A stretch of 64,000 bases of DNA, from the NCBI RefSeq assembly GCF_963920925.1, contig NZ_CAWUDI010000004.1, forward strand, positions 170,893 through 234,892, written 5' to 3'. This stretch comes from Rivularia sp963920925 (GTDB lineage Bacteria; Cyanobacteriota; Cyanobacteriia; Cyanobacteriales; Nostocaceae). Below, in pieces: positions 27,598 through 35,813 of this stretch. Each line of letters opens with the position of its first letter. Position 1 is the stretch's first letter. The position numbers and the translations under genes are program-made. A model generated the notes under the pieces. The model was not told where the DNA came from. It saw nothing but the letters and a program-made list of their open reading frames with translations, and made no database searches.

Positions 27598-27838
27598 ATG
27601 GATAATTCAACTGTTCGTACAACCATCAGCTTGCCGGATCAACTATTTAGAGGCCACAGATAAAGCCGTAGCGGAAGGTAAAGCCAAGAACCGCAATGAA
27701 TTTGTAGCTCAAGCATTACGTCGGGAACTAGCAAAAATAAAGCGAGCAGAAATTGATGCAGCTTTGACAGAAATGACGCAAGATCCTGATTATCAAGCCG
27801 AAGTATTAAAAATGGAAGCAGAATTTGCTTATATTTAG
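27598..27838 (+). pseudogene. Ribbon-helix-helix antitoxin (CopG/ParD-like), frameshifted
   Basis: From the ATG at 27598 the frame reads MDNSTVRTTISLPDQL, the standard RHH strand, but then hits TAA after FRGHR. One base out, the sequence continues LEATDKAVAEGKAKNRNEFVAQALRREL, the matching RHH helices, and ends at 27838. Removing one T from the run at about 27645-27648 would restore about 80 residues. No toxin gene follows; the next gene is on the opposite strand. This is an orphan antitoxin broken by a single-base insertion, or a sequencing error. Confidence 0.72.
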
Positions 27839-27867
27839 TAGTAGTTATTTTCCATTTAATTAAAATA

Positions 27868-28419
27868 TCACAACTTAATTAACCGTCGAACTTCTATAGA
27901 TACATCAGGAAAAGCAAAGGCAGAAACAGTTCCTTTATTAATAGTTAATTCAGTTGTATATTGCTTATCTTTCAAATCCCGAAATACTTTCAACTCTAAT
28001 TTCTTCAGATTCACAACCCAATATTCTTCAATACCAGCTTCTGCATAAATATCTTTTTTCTCACCTAAATCTTTACTTAAAGTAGCGTTGGAATATTCGA
28101 TAATCCAAAATATATCTTCTGGATAGGGATGATGTTGTAAATATATTTCCCCCAAAGGCTTAACAATTGCAACATCGGGAGCAGGTTCGGAATTATTAGG
28201 AAGGGTAATAGGTTTTGCATCGCGGATTTTCACTCTTTCACCTAGCAACGTGCGGATATAATCTGCTGCTTCTGTATTGTAATAAGCGTGTGGTTCTCTT
28301 TCCGGAGGCATTACAACTAAATCTCCATGCAATAATTCAATAGATTGGTCATCAAATATACCTGCATCAACAGCTTGGTGATAGCGTTCAATTGTCCATT
28401 TATAGGTAGTTACAGTCAT
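27868..28419 (-). CDS. Uma2 family putative restriction-like endonuclease (DUF820)
   Basis: 183 residues. The core blocks SIELLHGDLVVMPPE, EPAPDVAIVKP (catalytic Asp), IFWIIEYSNATLSKDLGEKKDIYAEAGIEEYWVVNLKKLELKVF (Glu...Lys) match the Uma2/DUF820 PD-(D/E)XK nucleases that are amplified in cyanobacteria. The biological role is uncertain. It appears intact, in contrast to the broken Uma2 at 58158-58693. Confidence 0.88.
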   Translation of the reverse strand: MTVTTYKWTIERYHQAVDAGIFDDQSIELLHGDLVVMPPEREPHAYYNTEAADYIRTLLGERVKIRDAKPITLPNNSEPAPDVAIVKPLGEIYLQHHPYPEDIFWIIEYSNATLSKDLGEKKDIYAEAGIEEYWVVNLKKLELKVFRDLKDKQYTTELTINKGTVSAFAFPDVSIEVRRLIKL

Positions 28420-28501
28420 TCTATTTTGGATTTTAACAACGGATGGGTTTGTTTTAGATTCTATTCTATGCGCTATGCCCTATGCCCCATTCCCCATACA
28501 C

Positions 28502-28766
28502 TTTAATTCGCTTCATATCTCACCCCAATTTACCCATAAATCAACCGTTTATGGAAGAATGGGTAACTTACATTCAACAATGGTTGCAATCTGGAACGCA
28601 AATTTACTATTTTGTCCACTGTCCCCAGGAAGATAAATTACCGTAGACATCTCGTCATTTTCAAAACTTATTAGAACAGAGGGGTATAGGTGTCTCACCC
28701 CTACCTTGGAACCAAAATAATCATCATCCAAAACAACTAAGTAAGAAGGTGACTTGCACTATTAGC
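28502..28766 (+). pseudogene. DUF72 family C-terminal remnant
   Basis: The frame reads LIRFISHPNLPINQPFMEEWVTYIQQWL and IYYFVHCPQED, typical of the C-terminal half of DUF72 proteins. It meets TAG at 28644-28646, then continues in the same frame with TSRHFQNLLEQRGIGVSPLPW, the usual family end. The N-terminal two thirds are absent. It is therefore a truncated and nonsense-interrupted remnant. Confidence 0.75.
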
Positions 28767-29135
28767 TAGTTGTGGTAAGTTGAAAGTAGATAACAATTAA
28801 TCGCAAAAAGATAGAGTTTCTTTGAAGGTTGGTGTAAAAAATCATCTGCCTTCAATAGTTCGATAAACTTCTACATACTTGGAATGTAGGAGAAAGTTTT
28901 AGCAGCAAATAATACCATTTGACATTTTTGGCAGTTCTCTTTACTTGTATAAAATAAATCTATCTGTTCTGTCAAAAAAAATTATACAAATGGTATAAAT
29001 TAAAATTTCTAAAATCCATTAGCAATATATTTTGTAAAGCTAAAGGATTAATCAATAATCCCGTCTGCTAGAACCTTTAATTATCGCGATACGAGCATAC
29101 TACTTTGGTTAGCATTTATATATCAGGACGTATCT
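28767..29135. other. Intergenic region
   Basis: About 370 AT-rich bases with no reading frame, repeat family or RNA motif that I can support. Confidence 0.4.
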
Positions 29136-29576
29136 ATGAAACACTTATTTTACGAACAATCAGTATCCTACCAAGGATATCTCATAATACCATTCGTTTT
29201 CGGCAAAGCAAATAATTACGAAATCTACTCGTATAAATTGCTATCGGAAATTGGAGCTAAGAGTCAGTATCACAAAGCCGAAAATCCGGCAAAAATCTAC
29301 GGCAGTAGTATTGAAAATATCATTAATATTGCCAAAGAACACATAGATAAGAATTCAGATTTCGTTAGCGATGGTGATAAGTTTAAACATCGCTATGTGT
29401 TCCGCAACAATCTAATTATCGTTTCCCAGGAAGCTGGTAAATATTATTACGACCATTATTTATCAGACTCATTAAATAATATTGCCGCACCAAAGTTATT
29501 TAACTCAGAATATGAATGTTGGTGTTGGGTAAAGCAGGGAATTGATTCGTTAAATGTGGAACATAAAGTTCAGTAA
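29136..29576 (+). CDS. Hypothetical protein
   Basis: 146 residues that I do not recognise. The protein is soluble, rich in Tyr and Asn, with the opening MKHLFYEQSVSYQGYLIIPFVFGKAN and a Trp/Cys cluster near the end (YECWCWVKQGID). There is no signal peptide. The spacing to the following 75-residue gene (122 bases, holding one palindrome) leaves cotranscription open. Confidence 0.55.
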   Translation: MKHLFYEQSVSYQGYLIIPFVFGKANNYEIYSYKLLSEIGAKSQYHKAENPAKIYGSSIENIINIAKEHIDKNSDFVSDGDKFKHRYVFRNNLIIVSQEAGKYYYDHYLSDSLNNIAAPKLFNSEYECWCWVKQGIDSLNVEHKVQ

Positions 29577-29616
29577 AAATTTGGACGGGTAGGGATGTTT
29601 TGTTTGCTCGAACCAA

Positions 29617-29671
29617 GTTCGTAGTAAGGGCTTTAGCTCTTGTATAAGAGTTAAAACTCTTACTACGAACC
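29617..29671. repeat. Dispersed palindrome of the GTTCGTAGTAAG family
   Basis: GTTCGTAGTAAG ... CTTACTACGAAC. The outer arms pair perfectly over 12 bases, with inner GGGCTTTAGCTCTT / AAGAGTTAAAACTCTT palindromes. Confidence 0.85.
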
Positions 29672-29698
29672 TTAATTACGTCGGAGGGTACTTTAGTA

Positions 29699-29926
29699 AT
29701 GCCTACTCATAGTAGCGATTATTCAATTATCGAGGCAGGAAAGCGAGTTTGCAAAAATTATTCAAACATTGAATTTGATAACGATCTGTTTATAAATATG
29801 GGTGAGGATTTTGAGAAAGCTGGCTATGTAAAAGCTTCACAAATTGGTTCCGCACAAGCAAAGTTTTTTCCTGTTAAGGATGCCGTTGATTTTGGCGTAA
29901 CCTGGTTGAGGGAGAAAGGAAAATAA
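29699..29926 (+). CDS. Small hypothetical protein
   Basis: 75 residues, unrecognised, soluble. The C-terminal part (ASQIGSAQAKFFPVKDAVDFGVTWLREKGK) looks well structured. The upstream GGAGG at 29682-29686 is a good ribosome-binding site, supporting a real gene. Confidence 0.55.
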   Translation: MPTHSSDYSIIEAGKRVCKNYSNIEFDNDLFINMGEDFEKAGYVKASQIGSAQAKFFPVKDAVDFGVTWLREKGK

Positions 29927-30409
29927 TTAGATTAAACAGTTTTGATTTTACGAAAGTTACCGGCATAAAAATTGGACGGGCAAAGATGCCCTTGTGCGTA
30001 CACCCCGATATCAAAGTTAAAATCATTAGTTTGGTTCGTCTATCAAATATTCACTATCAAAATCATCTTCTTTTATCCTTCTTTGCAAATCCGTTATCAG
30101 TATGTGTAAATCTTTGATAGCATCACTGCTTCTGTTTGTACGAATGCTGGAAATAGCTCTTTGCAAAACCTTGACAACTTGTTGTTTTTCCATCTTGAAT
30201 TTCAGTATCTCAATAGAGCAATGATAAAATAGATTGAGAACATTTCAACCTTTTGATACAGTACGGATACCCGTAAATTTTATATATTTATTTGGTATGG
30301 CTATGTCTACATACTTAATATTCTATTTAAAGTTGTTAAATTGAATACTAATATTACGTAAAAAAAGTAATCTAAAATACATTAATACATTTATTGTTTT
30401 ATTATTTTA
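29927..30409. other. Intergenic region with a small antisense-strand gene
   Basis: Apart from the 55-codon minus-strand frame at 30026-30193, this region has a TGGACGGGCAAAGATGCCC repeat (about 29973-29992; a relative lies at about 29582) and AT-rich sequence without further features. Confidence 0.45.
30026..30193 (-). CDS. Small helical hypothetical protein
   Basis: 55 residues starting MEKQQVVKVLQRAISSIRTN and ending in an acidic tail (KEDDFDSEYLIDEPN). It is predicted to be mostly alpha-helical with a heptad-like pattern. The composition looks coding, but no family is recognised and the frame is short. Confidence 0.4.
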   Translation of the reverse strand: MEKQQVVKVLQRAISSIRTNRSSDAIKDLHILITDLQRRIKEDDFDSEYLIDEPN

Positions 30410-31024
30410 ATGACTTCACAACCATTAAAAGAAATCAAAATTTGCTTTCTCGGCGAATCACTTGTAAACGGTACTGGCGACCCTGAATGTTTGGGTTGGG
30501 CTGGTAGAATATGTCAAGATGCCTTTTCCAAAGGTTTTGATATTACTTACTATAATTTAGGAGTTCGACGAGAAACAAGTCACGAGTTAAGAAAGCGGTG
30601 GTTGCAGGAAGTTTCTTATCGTTTACCTCAACAATATAACGGTAGGCTTGTATTTTCTTTTGGAGCCAACGATACAACTATAGAAAACGGTAAAACTAGA
30701 GTTTCTTTACAAGATTCGATTACTAATCTAAGAGATATTTTAACTATTGCGAAAGATTTGTATCCAGTTTTAGTAGTTAGCGCACCACCAATAGATGATG
30801 AAGGACAAAATCAAAGAATTTCCGATTTATCCCAAGAGTTTGCCTCTGTTTGCAATCAATTAAATGTTCCTTATTTAAATGTTTTTCCAGAATTGATAGA
30901 ATCAGATATCTGGATGGAAGAAGTTAAAAAATATGATGGCGCTCATCCGAGAGCAGCAGGATATCAAGTATTTGCTGAAATTGTGCAAAATTGGCAAGGT
31001 TGGTTGAATTGGTTTGATGGGTAA
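30410..31024 (+). CDS. SGNH/GDSL-type esterase
   Basis: 204 residues. The SGNH blocks are present in order: ICFLGESLVNGTGD (nucleophile Ser in the GxSxxxG-like block I), LVFSFGANDTT (block III, GxND) and YDGAHPRAAGY (block V, DxxH). The fold hydrolyses acyl or carbohydrate esters. There is no signal peptide, so it is cytoplasmic. The gene is monocistronic and the substrate is unknown. Confidence 0.88.
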   Translation: MTSQPLKEIKICFLGESLVNGTGDPECLGWAGRICQDAFSKGFDITYYNLGVRRETSHELRKRWLQEVSYRLPQQYNGRLVFSFGANDTTIENGKTRVSLQDSITNLRDILTIAKDLYPVLVVSAPPIDDEGQNQRISDLSQEFASVCNQLNVPYLNVFPELIESDIWMEEVKKYDGAHPRAAGYQVFAEIVQNWQGWLNWFDG

Positions 31025-31098
31025 TAGGTAAATAAAGATTTACAAATCATTTCGGATTGCAATAGTATCCCTACTACCTATTTTCTACTTCCTACTCT

Positions 31099-31977
31099 CT
31101 ACTCACTAACTTCTTGATAAGCATCTTTAATTAATTTACGAGCAACAGTTTGAATTCCGGTATGTTCAAAATAATTAGTGCTTGTGTCTAAAAAAGCTGC
31201 TACATAATCTAACTTATCATCGGCAATATCTACAACATTACTGAGATGATTGGCTATTGATTCGCGAGTTAAACCAGCAGAATCGGTTAATTTTGCCATC
31301 CACTCATCAACTGCTTTGAAACTATCATTAATAAAACCTGTTTTATCCGTGCTAGGAATTAATTGACTAATTGCCGAAAAAGCCGGATTATTTTGCAAAT
31401 TTTCTCTTTTGGTAATATCGTTTTCAACTCTAGGTACAAAATCTGCACCCAGAGGAAGTACACCATCAATACAAACCAAAGCTACCATTCGCATTAAGGC
31501 TTCATTTTGATAATTTTCTTTCAAAGTAGCAGCGAATTTTTGGGGAGAGAGAGTAAGCCCATTCAGTTTACTATAAGCGATTAATTCCGCTACCAATTTC
31601 ATTTTTAAATCAATGCTTTGCAAGGTATCGGCTTTAGGAGTTAATTCTTTTAAGAAAGGTATAAAACTAAAAGTATCCCCAACTTTATCAGCTAAAGCAG
31701 CAGCACCAATAGCTTTATCGGTTGCATCGAGGGTTTGATAAAGCCAAATAGCTGTTTGATATCCGTTATTCTTATCTTCGTATAGTTCAACAGCCTTTTT
31801 ACGAATTTTTTTGATTTTTTTTGATTTAGTTTCTCCTGTAATCTTACTTACTGCATCGTCGAAATTAACGAAATTAACCCACTCACCAGGTACTATATAA
31901 TCAAGCGCTTTTAATACTTTGACAGTAATATTGTCAGTAGGTAGGTTATCAACTAAGTCAACGATTGATTTACCCAT
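31099..31977 (-). CDS. Helical hypothetical protein
   Basis: 292 residues, unrecognised. It is largely alpha-helical and soluble, with a lysine-rich segment (SKKIKKIRKKAVELYE, residues about 52-67) and no Cys pair, membrane helix or nucleotide motif. A candidate conserved patch is ALMRMVALVCIDGVLPLGADFVP (residues about 166-188). It is isolated between the esterase and a broken Rpn gene. Confidence 0.6.
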   Translation of the reverse strand: MGKSIVDLVDNLPTDNITVKVLKALDYIVPGEWVNFVNFDDAVSKITGETKSKKIKKIRKKAVELYEDKNNGYQTAIWLYQTLDATDKAIGAAALADKVGDTFSFIPFLKELTPKADTLQSIDLKMKLVAELIAYSKLNGLTLSPQKFAATLKENYQNEALMRMVALVCIDGVLPLGADFVPRVENDITKRENLQNNPAFSAISQLIPSTDKTGFINDSFKAVDEWMAKLTDSAGLTRESIANHLSNVVDIADDKLDYVAAFLDTSTNYFEHTGIQTVARKLIKDAYQEVSE

Positions 31978-32136
31978 TATAATTTACCCCGATTTAATCA
32001 AATTTTTCTATCTTAGATGCTTCTTAATGCCAATGATAGCGATTAATTTTAACTTGCAACAAAAATTTATTTAATGGTGTTGATACAAGGGAACAGGGAA
32101 CAGAGGATGTAGCTTTAATAATTGCAAAGGTGATAT

Positions 32137-32771
32137 CTAAGAAGATTTTTGTTTTGCTGCTTGTCTAACTGTTTCTACATCCAAACTCAAAGCTTCAGCA
32201 ATTTGTTCTATACTTAAACATTGCTGTAATAATTTAGACGCAGCTTCTAACTTCCCTTCCTGCTTCCCTTCCTCAAAAGCTTCCTCAAAAGCTTCCTGAT
32301 AAAACTTTGTTTTCTTCAATTCTCCTAATCCCAACATTTGCTCTATCTCGGAAATTTGTATACAATTATCGTTTCTATTAATTGTATAAGTTCTCGCTGG
32401 GTAATTGCATCAGTTATTTGTTGTTGGCAGGAGGTAATTAATTCCTTAGCCTTCGTAGCCGCAGTCTCTTCAGGTTCTATTACCAGTTTAACCGTTCCAA
32501 TTCCTACAGAGGATGTCTCAATTTGATTTAATTCATCCAAATAAACGCGAGTAACTCTTTGAGGATTGAGCAATTCAAGGTAGCGTTGGGTAACTCCGGT
32601 ATCTACGCTTCTGCTGGGAAAAAGTACAACACCAAGCCAATTATTTGTTAATTCGGTTTTGTCTAAATAATTGAAGATTTCTGCAAAAAAACGCGAATAA
32701 AAACCTGTATCTGGTTGAAATCGAACTTCAGCAAAATAAATCGAGCAGAAATAGAAAGAGCAATTTCCCAA
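32137..32771 (-). pseudogene. Rpn nuclease remnant, N-terminally truncated and split
   Basis: Two adjacent frames together match the intact Rpn protein at 21169-21945. Bases 32343-32771 encode IYFAEVRFQPD (the nuclease Glu region) through QLIETIIVYKFPR; bases 32137-32337 encode the continuation LGLGELKKTKFYQEAF and the tail SIEQIAEALSLDVETVRQAAKQ. A stop/frame change at about 32338-32342 separates them. About 70 N-terminal residues, including the catalytic Asp, are missing because the homology begins at a head-to-head junction near 32735. Confidence 0.78.
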
Positions 32772-32903
32772 TTATTAAATTGGCTTCAGAATTACTTGGA
32801 TGATGCCGATAAAGGTCGTTTGGATAAATTGATACAGCGGGCCAAGGCAGATATTAAAGCTAATAGAGTTAAGCCTTTAGATCAAGTCATTGACAACCTC
32901 TGA
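32735..32903 (+). pseudogene. Antitoxin-like gene fragment, 5' end lost
   Basis: The frame encodes RAEIERAISQLLNWLQNYLDDADKGRLDKLIQRAKADIKANRVKPLDQVIDNL and stops at 32901-32903, overlapping the start of the following toxin-like frame by 14 bases, as expected of an antitoxin. Its beginning abuts the Rpn remnant on the other strand, so the native start and promoter have probably been deleted. Confidence 0.5.
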
Positions 32904-33140
32904 TTTTTGGGAAGCGTATGCCGTTTTACCACCAAAAATAAAAGTACAGGCAAAAAAAGCGTATCAACTTTGGAAGAACAATCAATTTTATCCTTCTCTA
33001 CATTTTAAAAAAGTGGCTGATGATTTATGGTCTGTTAGAATTACTGCAAATCCCAAAGTGCTTTAGCTTTAAAGCAAGGTGAGGATTACTATTGGTTTTG
33101 GATTGGAACTCACGACGACTACGAAGAAATAATTAGATAA
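32890..33140 (+). pseudogene. RelE/ParE-type toxin, frameshifted
   Basis: From TTG at 32890 the frame reads TTSDFWEAYAVLPPKIK, AYQLWKNNQFYPSLHFKKV and WSVRITAN, the usual order of RelE-superfamily toxins, then stops at 33064-33066. In another frame the sequence continues LALKQGEDYYWFWIGTHDDYEEIIR to 33140, the expected C-terminal half. One indel near 33043-33055 therefore inactivates it. Confidence 0.72.
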
Positions 33141-33252
33141 AAATATCACCCCTATAAGTACAAAGGGGATTTAGCTTACAAAAATACATGAACAATAGTA
33201 GCCATAAAAAATTAACATAGTTAAACAAGTGTTAAATTTCTCGTTTTATTAC

Positions 33253-35700
33253 ATGAGCTACTATATTTCTCCGCGTTTTGAAGATAAACTTGCCGTTCAC
33301 ATTACTAAAAACTATCTCGATCTTCCGAATGTGCGAGTACCTTTGATTTTGGGTATTCACGGGCGCAAGGGTGAAGGCAAATCTTTTCAATGCGAATTAG
33401 TTTTTGAGAAAATGGGTGTGGAGGTAACTCACATCTCTGGTGGTGAATTGGAAAGCCCGGATGCTGGAGATCCAGCCCGTTTGATTCGGTTGCGCTATCG
33501 GGAAACTGCGGAATTAATCAAGGTGCGCGGTAAAATGTGCGTGTTGATGATTAACGATCTTGATGCTGGTGCCGGACGTTTTGATGAAGGTACCCAGTAC
33601 ACGGTGAATACGCAGTTGGTAAACGCTACGTTAATGAATATTGCGGATAACCCCACCGACGTACAGTTACCTGGTAGCTACGATTCTACGCCTTTGCATC
33701 GCGTGCCGATTATTGTCACCGGGAACGATTTTTCTACTTTATATGCGCCGTTGATTCGCGATGGTAGAATGGAAAAATTTTACTGGGAACCGAGTAGAGA
33801 TGACAAGATTGGCATTGCGGCAGGAATTTTTAGCGAAGATGGTTTCTCACGACAAGATATAGTAAAGCTGGTTTCGGAGTTTCCCGATGCCGCAGTTGAT
33901 TTTTATAGTGCATTGCGATCGCGAATTTATGACGAGCAAATTCGTCACTTTATTCACAATAAAGGAGTTGATAAAGTTTCTTCACAGGTTGTCAACAGCA
34001 ACAATGTTCCATCATTCAACAAGCCGAATTTTGGTTTATCGGATTTGATGGAGATGGCTAATTTGATGCTTGAGGAACAACATCGGGTGGATGATTCGCA
34101 CTTGGTAGAAGAATACAATCGCGGTGCTTTACGACATCAGAAGCATTTTGTACGGCAGCCAGCAGAGACAGGCGTGTATGAAGCAAGACCTACATCGCAT
34201 TTTGACGCGGATTTACCTACTTATCAAGCCAGACCAACGGCTAATTTTGACGCGGATATACCTACGTACCAAGCAAGACCTAGCCATCAAACACAAGCCG
34301 AATCCGTACATATACCTAATATACCATCTTCGGGTAAATTAACAACTGGTAGAAACCGGAGTTTAGGTCAAAATCCTAACAGCAGTCATCGCAATACGGA
34401 AATCGCATCTACTCATGTCGGCCCAGAAATCCTCAGCTATATGCAGAAAATATTGGCATCGGGGAACCATCTGAGCATAGAATATTCACCCAAAGAAAAA
34501 CTTGGTAAGAGTAATTGGGTTGCATTTTCGACTCACGAAATAGATGATATGGCGGATGCAATTGGAGATTTGGAAAGATGTTTAGTTCAGCACAATCACG
34601 ACTACGTGCGTGTAGCTGGAATCGATTACAAAACCAAGCAGCCAGTCATGGAAACCATAATTCAAGATCCCAACGAAACCAGCGGTTCAACTTTCCATTA
34701 TCCACCGACACAAACTTTATATCCCAGCCAACAAATAAGCGGGAATTCAACTTTCCGCTATCCAGAAACAGCGACTCCAAACTACAAAGAACAAAGTAGC
34801 GATTCGAGTTTCAAATATCCAGAAAATAAGAGAGTAGATTCAACCAAACAAATAGGTGGTTCGACTTTCAAATATCCAGAAACATCTACCCCACATTACA
34901 GCGAACAAAGTAGCGATTCGACTTTCCATTATCCAGAAACATCCAAACAAATAGGTGGTGCGACTTTCCATTATCCAGATACAGCTGCCCCACATTACAG
35001 CGAACAAAGTAGCGATTCCACTTTCCATTATCCACCTAGAAACGAAGGAATAGGTGGTTCCACTTTCCGTTATCCAGATACAGCTGCCCCACATTACAGC
35101 GAACAAAGTAGCGATTCCACTTTCCATTATCCGGAAACATCCAAACAAATAGGTGGTTCAACTTACCGTTATCCAGAAACAACTACTGCCAACGATCAAA
35201 TAGGTGGTTCAACTTTCCATTATCCACCGGAAGCTAAAACCTATAACAACCAACAAAGTAGCGATTCAACCTTCCAGTATCCAGAATCTGACAAATTCCC
35301 TCATCCCCATACAGCCGCTCATAGCCCAACAGCAACCAGCAATCCAAACCAAGCATTAGGGAATAGTTATCAATCCTACCAACATGGTAATCTTAACAAC
35401 GCACAGATACCTTCAGCCCACCTAGCGCTAGAAGTATTAGAACAAATGCGCGAAATTTTAGCATCGGGAAGCCACATAGGTATAGAATACGTAGACCAGC
35501 GTAGATTCCGCACGGGTTCCTGGAACAGTTATGCAGGGCATCAAATAGAAGATATGGCAGAGGCGATCGCAGCGTTGGAAGCGTGTTTAGTAGAACATAA
35601 CAATGACTACATACGCATTTTCGGCATCGATCCTCAAGCCAAGCGACGGTTATCAGAAATAATGATTCAGCGCCCTGGTGGTCAAATTGTCGCAAGATAA
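33253..35700 (+). CDS. rca: Rubisco activase with two SSUL domains and a repetitive linker
   Basis: 815 residues from MSYYISPRFEDKLAVHITKN, the normal cyanobacterial start (a GTG lies 8 codons upstream). Residues 1-300 are the AAA+ activase: Walker A GIHGRKGEGKS, Walker B CVLMINDLDAG, ISGGELESPDAGDPARL and the arginine region RDGRMEKFYWEP. A linker with TYQARP-FDAD repeats leads to SSUL1 (residues about 386-474). Residues about 476-714 contain 12 copies of a (G/D)STFxYP motif, in a 33-residue higher-order repeat. SSUL2 (about 717-810) has RRFRTGSW and AALEACLVEHNNDYIRIFGIDPQAKRRL, almost as in CcmM; SSUL1 lacks RFRTGSW. Cyanobacterial activases that I know carry one SSUL and about 415 residues, so this one is doubled. 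It should remodel inhibited Rubisco and also bind it multivalently in carboxysomes. Confidence 0.93.
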   Translation: MSYYISPRFEDKLAVHITKNYLDLPNVRVPLILGIHGRKGEGKSFQCELVFEKMGVEVTHISGGELESPDAGDPARLIRLRYRETAELIKVRGKMCVLMINDLDAGAGRFDEGTQYTVNTQLVNATLMNIADNPTDVQLPGSYDSTPLHRVPIIVTGNDFSTLYAPLIRDGRMEKFYWEPSRDDKIGIAAGIFSEDGFSRQDIVKLVSEFPDAAVDFYSALRSRIYDEQIRHFIHNKGVDKVSSQVVNSNNVPSFNKPNFGLSDLMEMANLMLEEQHRVDDSHLVEEYNRGALRHQKHFVRQPAETGVYEARPTSHFDADLPTYQARPTANFDADIPTYQARPSHQTQAESVHIPNIPSSGKLTTGRNRSLGQNPNSSHRNTEIASTHVGPEILSYMQKILASGNHLSIEYSPKEKLGKSNWVAFSTHEIDDMADAIGDLERCLVQHNHDYVRVAGIDYKTKQPVMETIIQDPNETSGSTFHYPPTQTLYPSQQISGNSTFRYPETATPNYKEQSSDSSFKYPENKRVDSTKQIGGSTFKYPETSTPHYSEQSSDSTFHYPETSKQIGGATFHYPDTAAPHYSEQSSDSTFHYPPRNEGIGGSTFRYPDTAAPHYSEQSSDSTFHYPETSKQIGGSTYRYPETTTANDQIGGSTFHYPPEAKTYNNQQSSDSTFQYPESDKFPHPHTAAHSPTATSNPNQALGNSYQSYQHGNLNNAQIPSAHLALEVLEQMREILASGSHIGIEYVDQRRFRTGSWNSYAGHQIEDMAEAIAALEACLVEHNNDYIRIFGIDPQAKRRLSEIMIQRPGGQIVAR
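34690..35290. repeat. Coding tandem repeat in rca linker (period 99 bases)
   Basis: Three anchor copies of CCACATTACAGCGAACAAAG start at 34891, 34990 and 35089, exactly 99 bases apart. Shorter STFxYP-encoding half units extend the array on both sides. Confidence 0.9.
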
Positions 35701-35722
35701 TAGTTGATTCCCCCAAAAAATG

Positions 35723-35748
35723 TAGAGACGTAGCACTGCTACGTCTCC
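35723..35748. repeat. Dispersed hairpin GAGACGTAGCA-C-TGCTACGTCTC
   Basis: A perfect 11-base-pair stem just downstream of rca. Copies occur at 55983-56008 (near-perfect) and 60411-60436, with a degenerate one near 41709-41735. The position after stops suggests terminator use. Confidence 0.8.
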
Positions 35749-35813
35749 ATAATCTGTATTAAATATATGATATTCCAACAATCAACCGCCATTTAGATGT
35801 TAGAAACTATTAA

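Noticed and set aside
34840..35148. Open frame of 102 codons on the minus strand inside rca
   Set aside because: It is a shadow of the 99-base coding repeat; its protein is a repeat of the complement and has no start signal.
34690..35290. Regular repeats resembling a CRISPR array
   Set aside because: The period is continuous coding sequence (STFxYP motif) in frame with rca, without unique spacers or cas genes.
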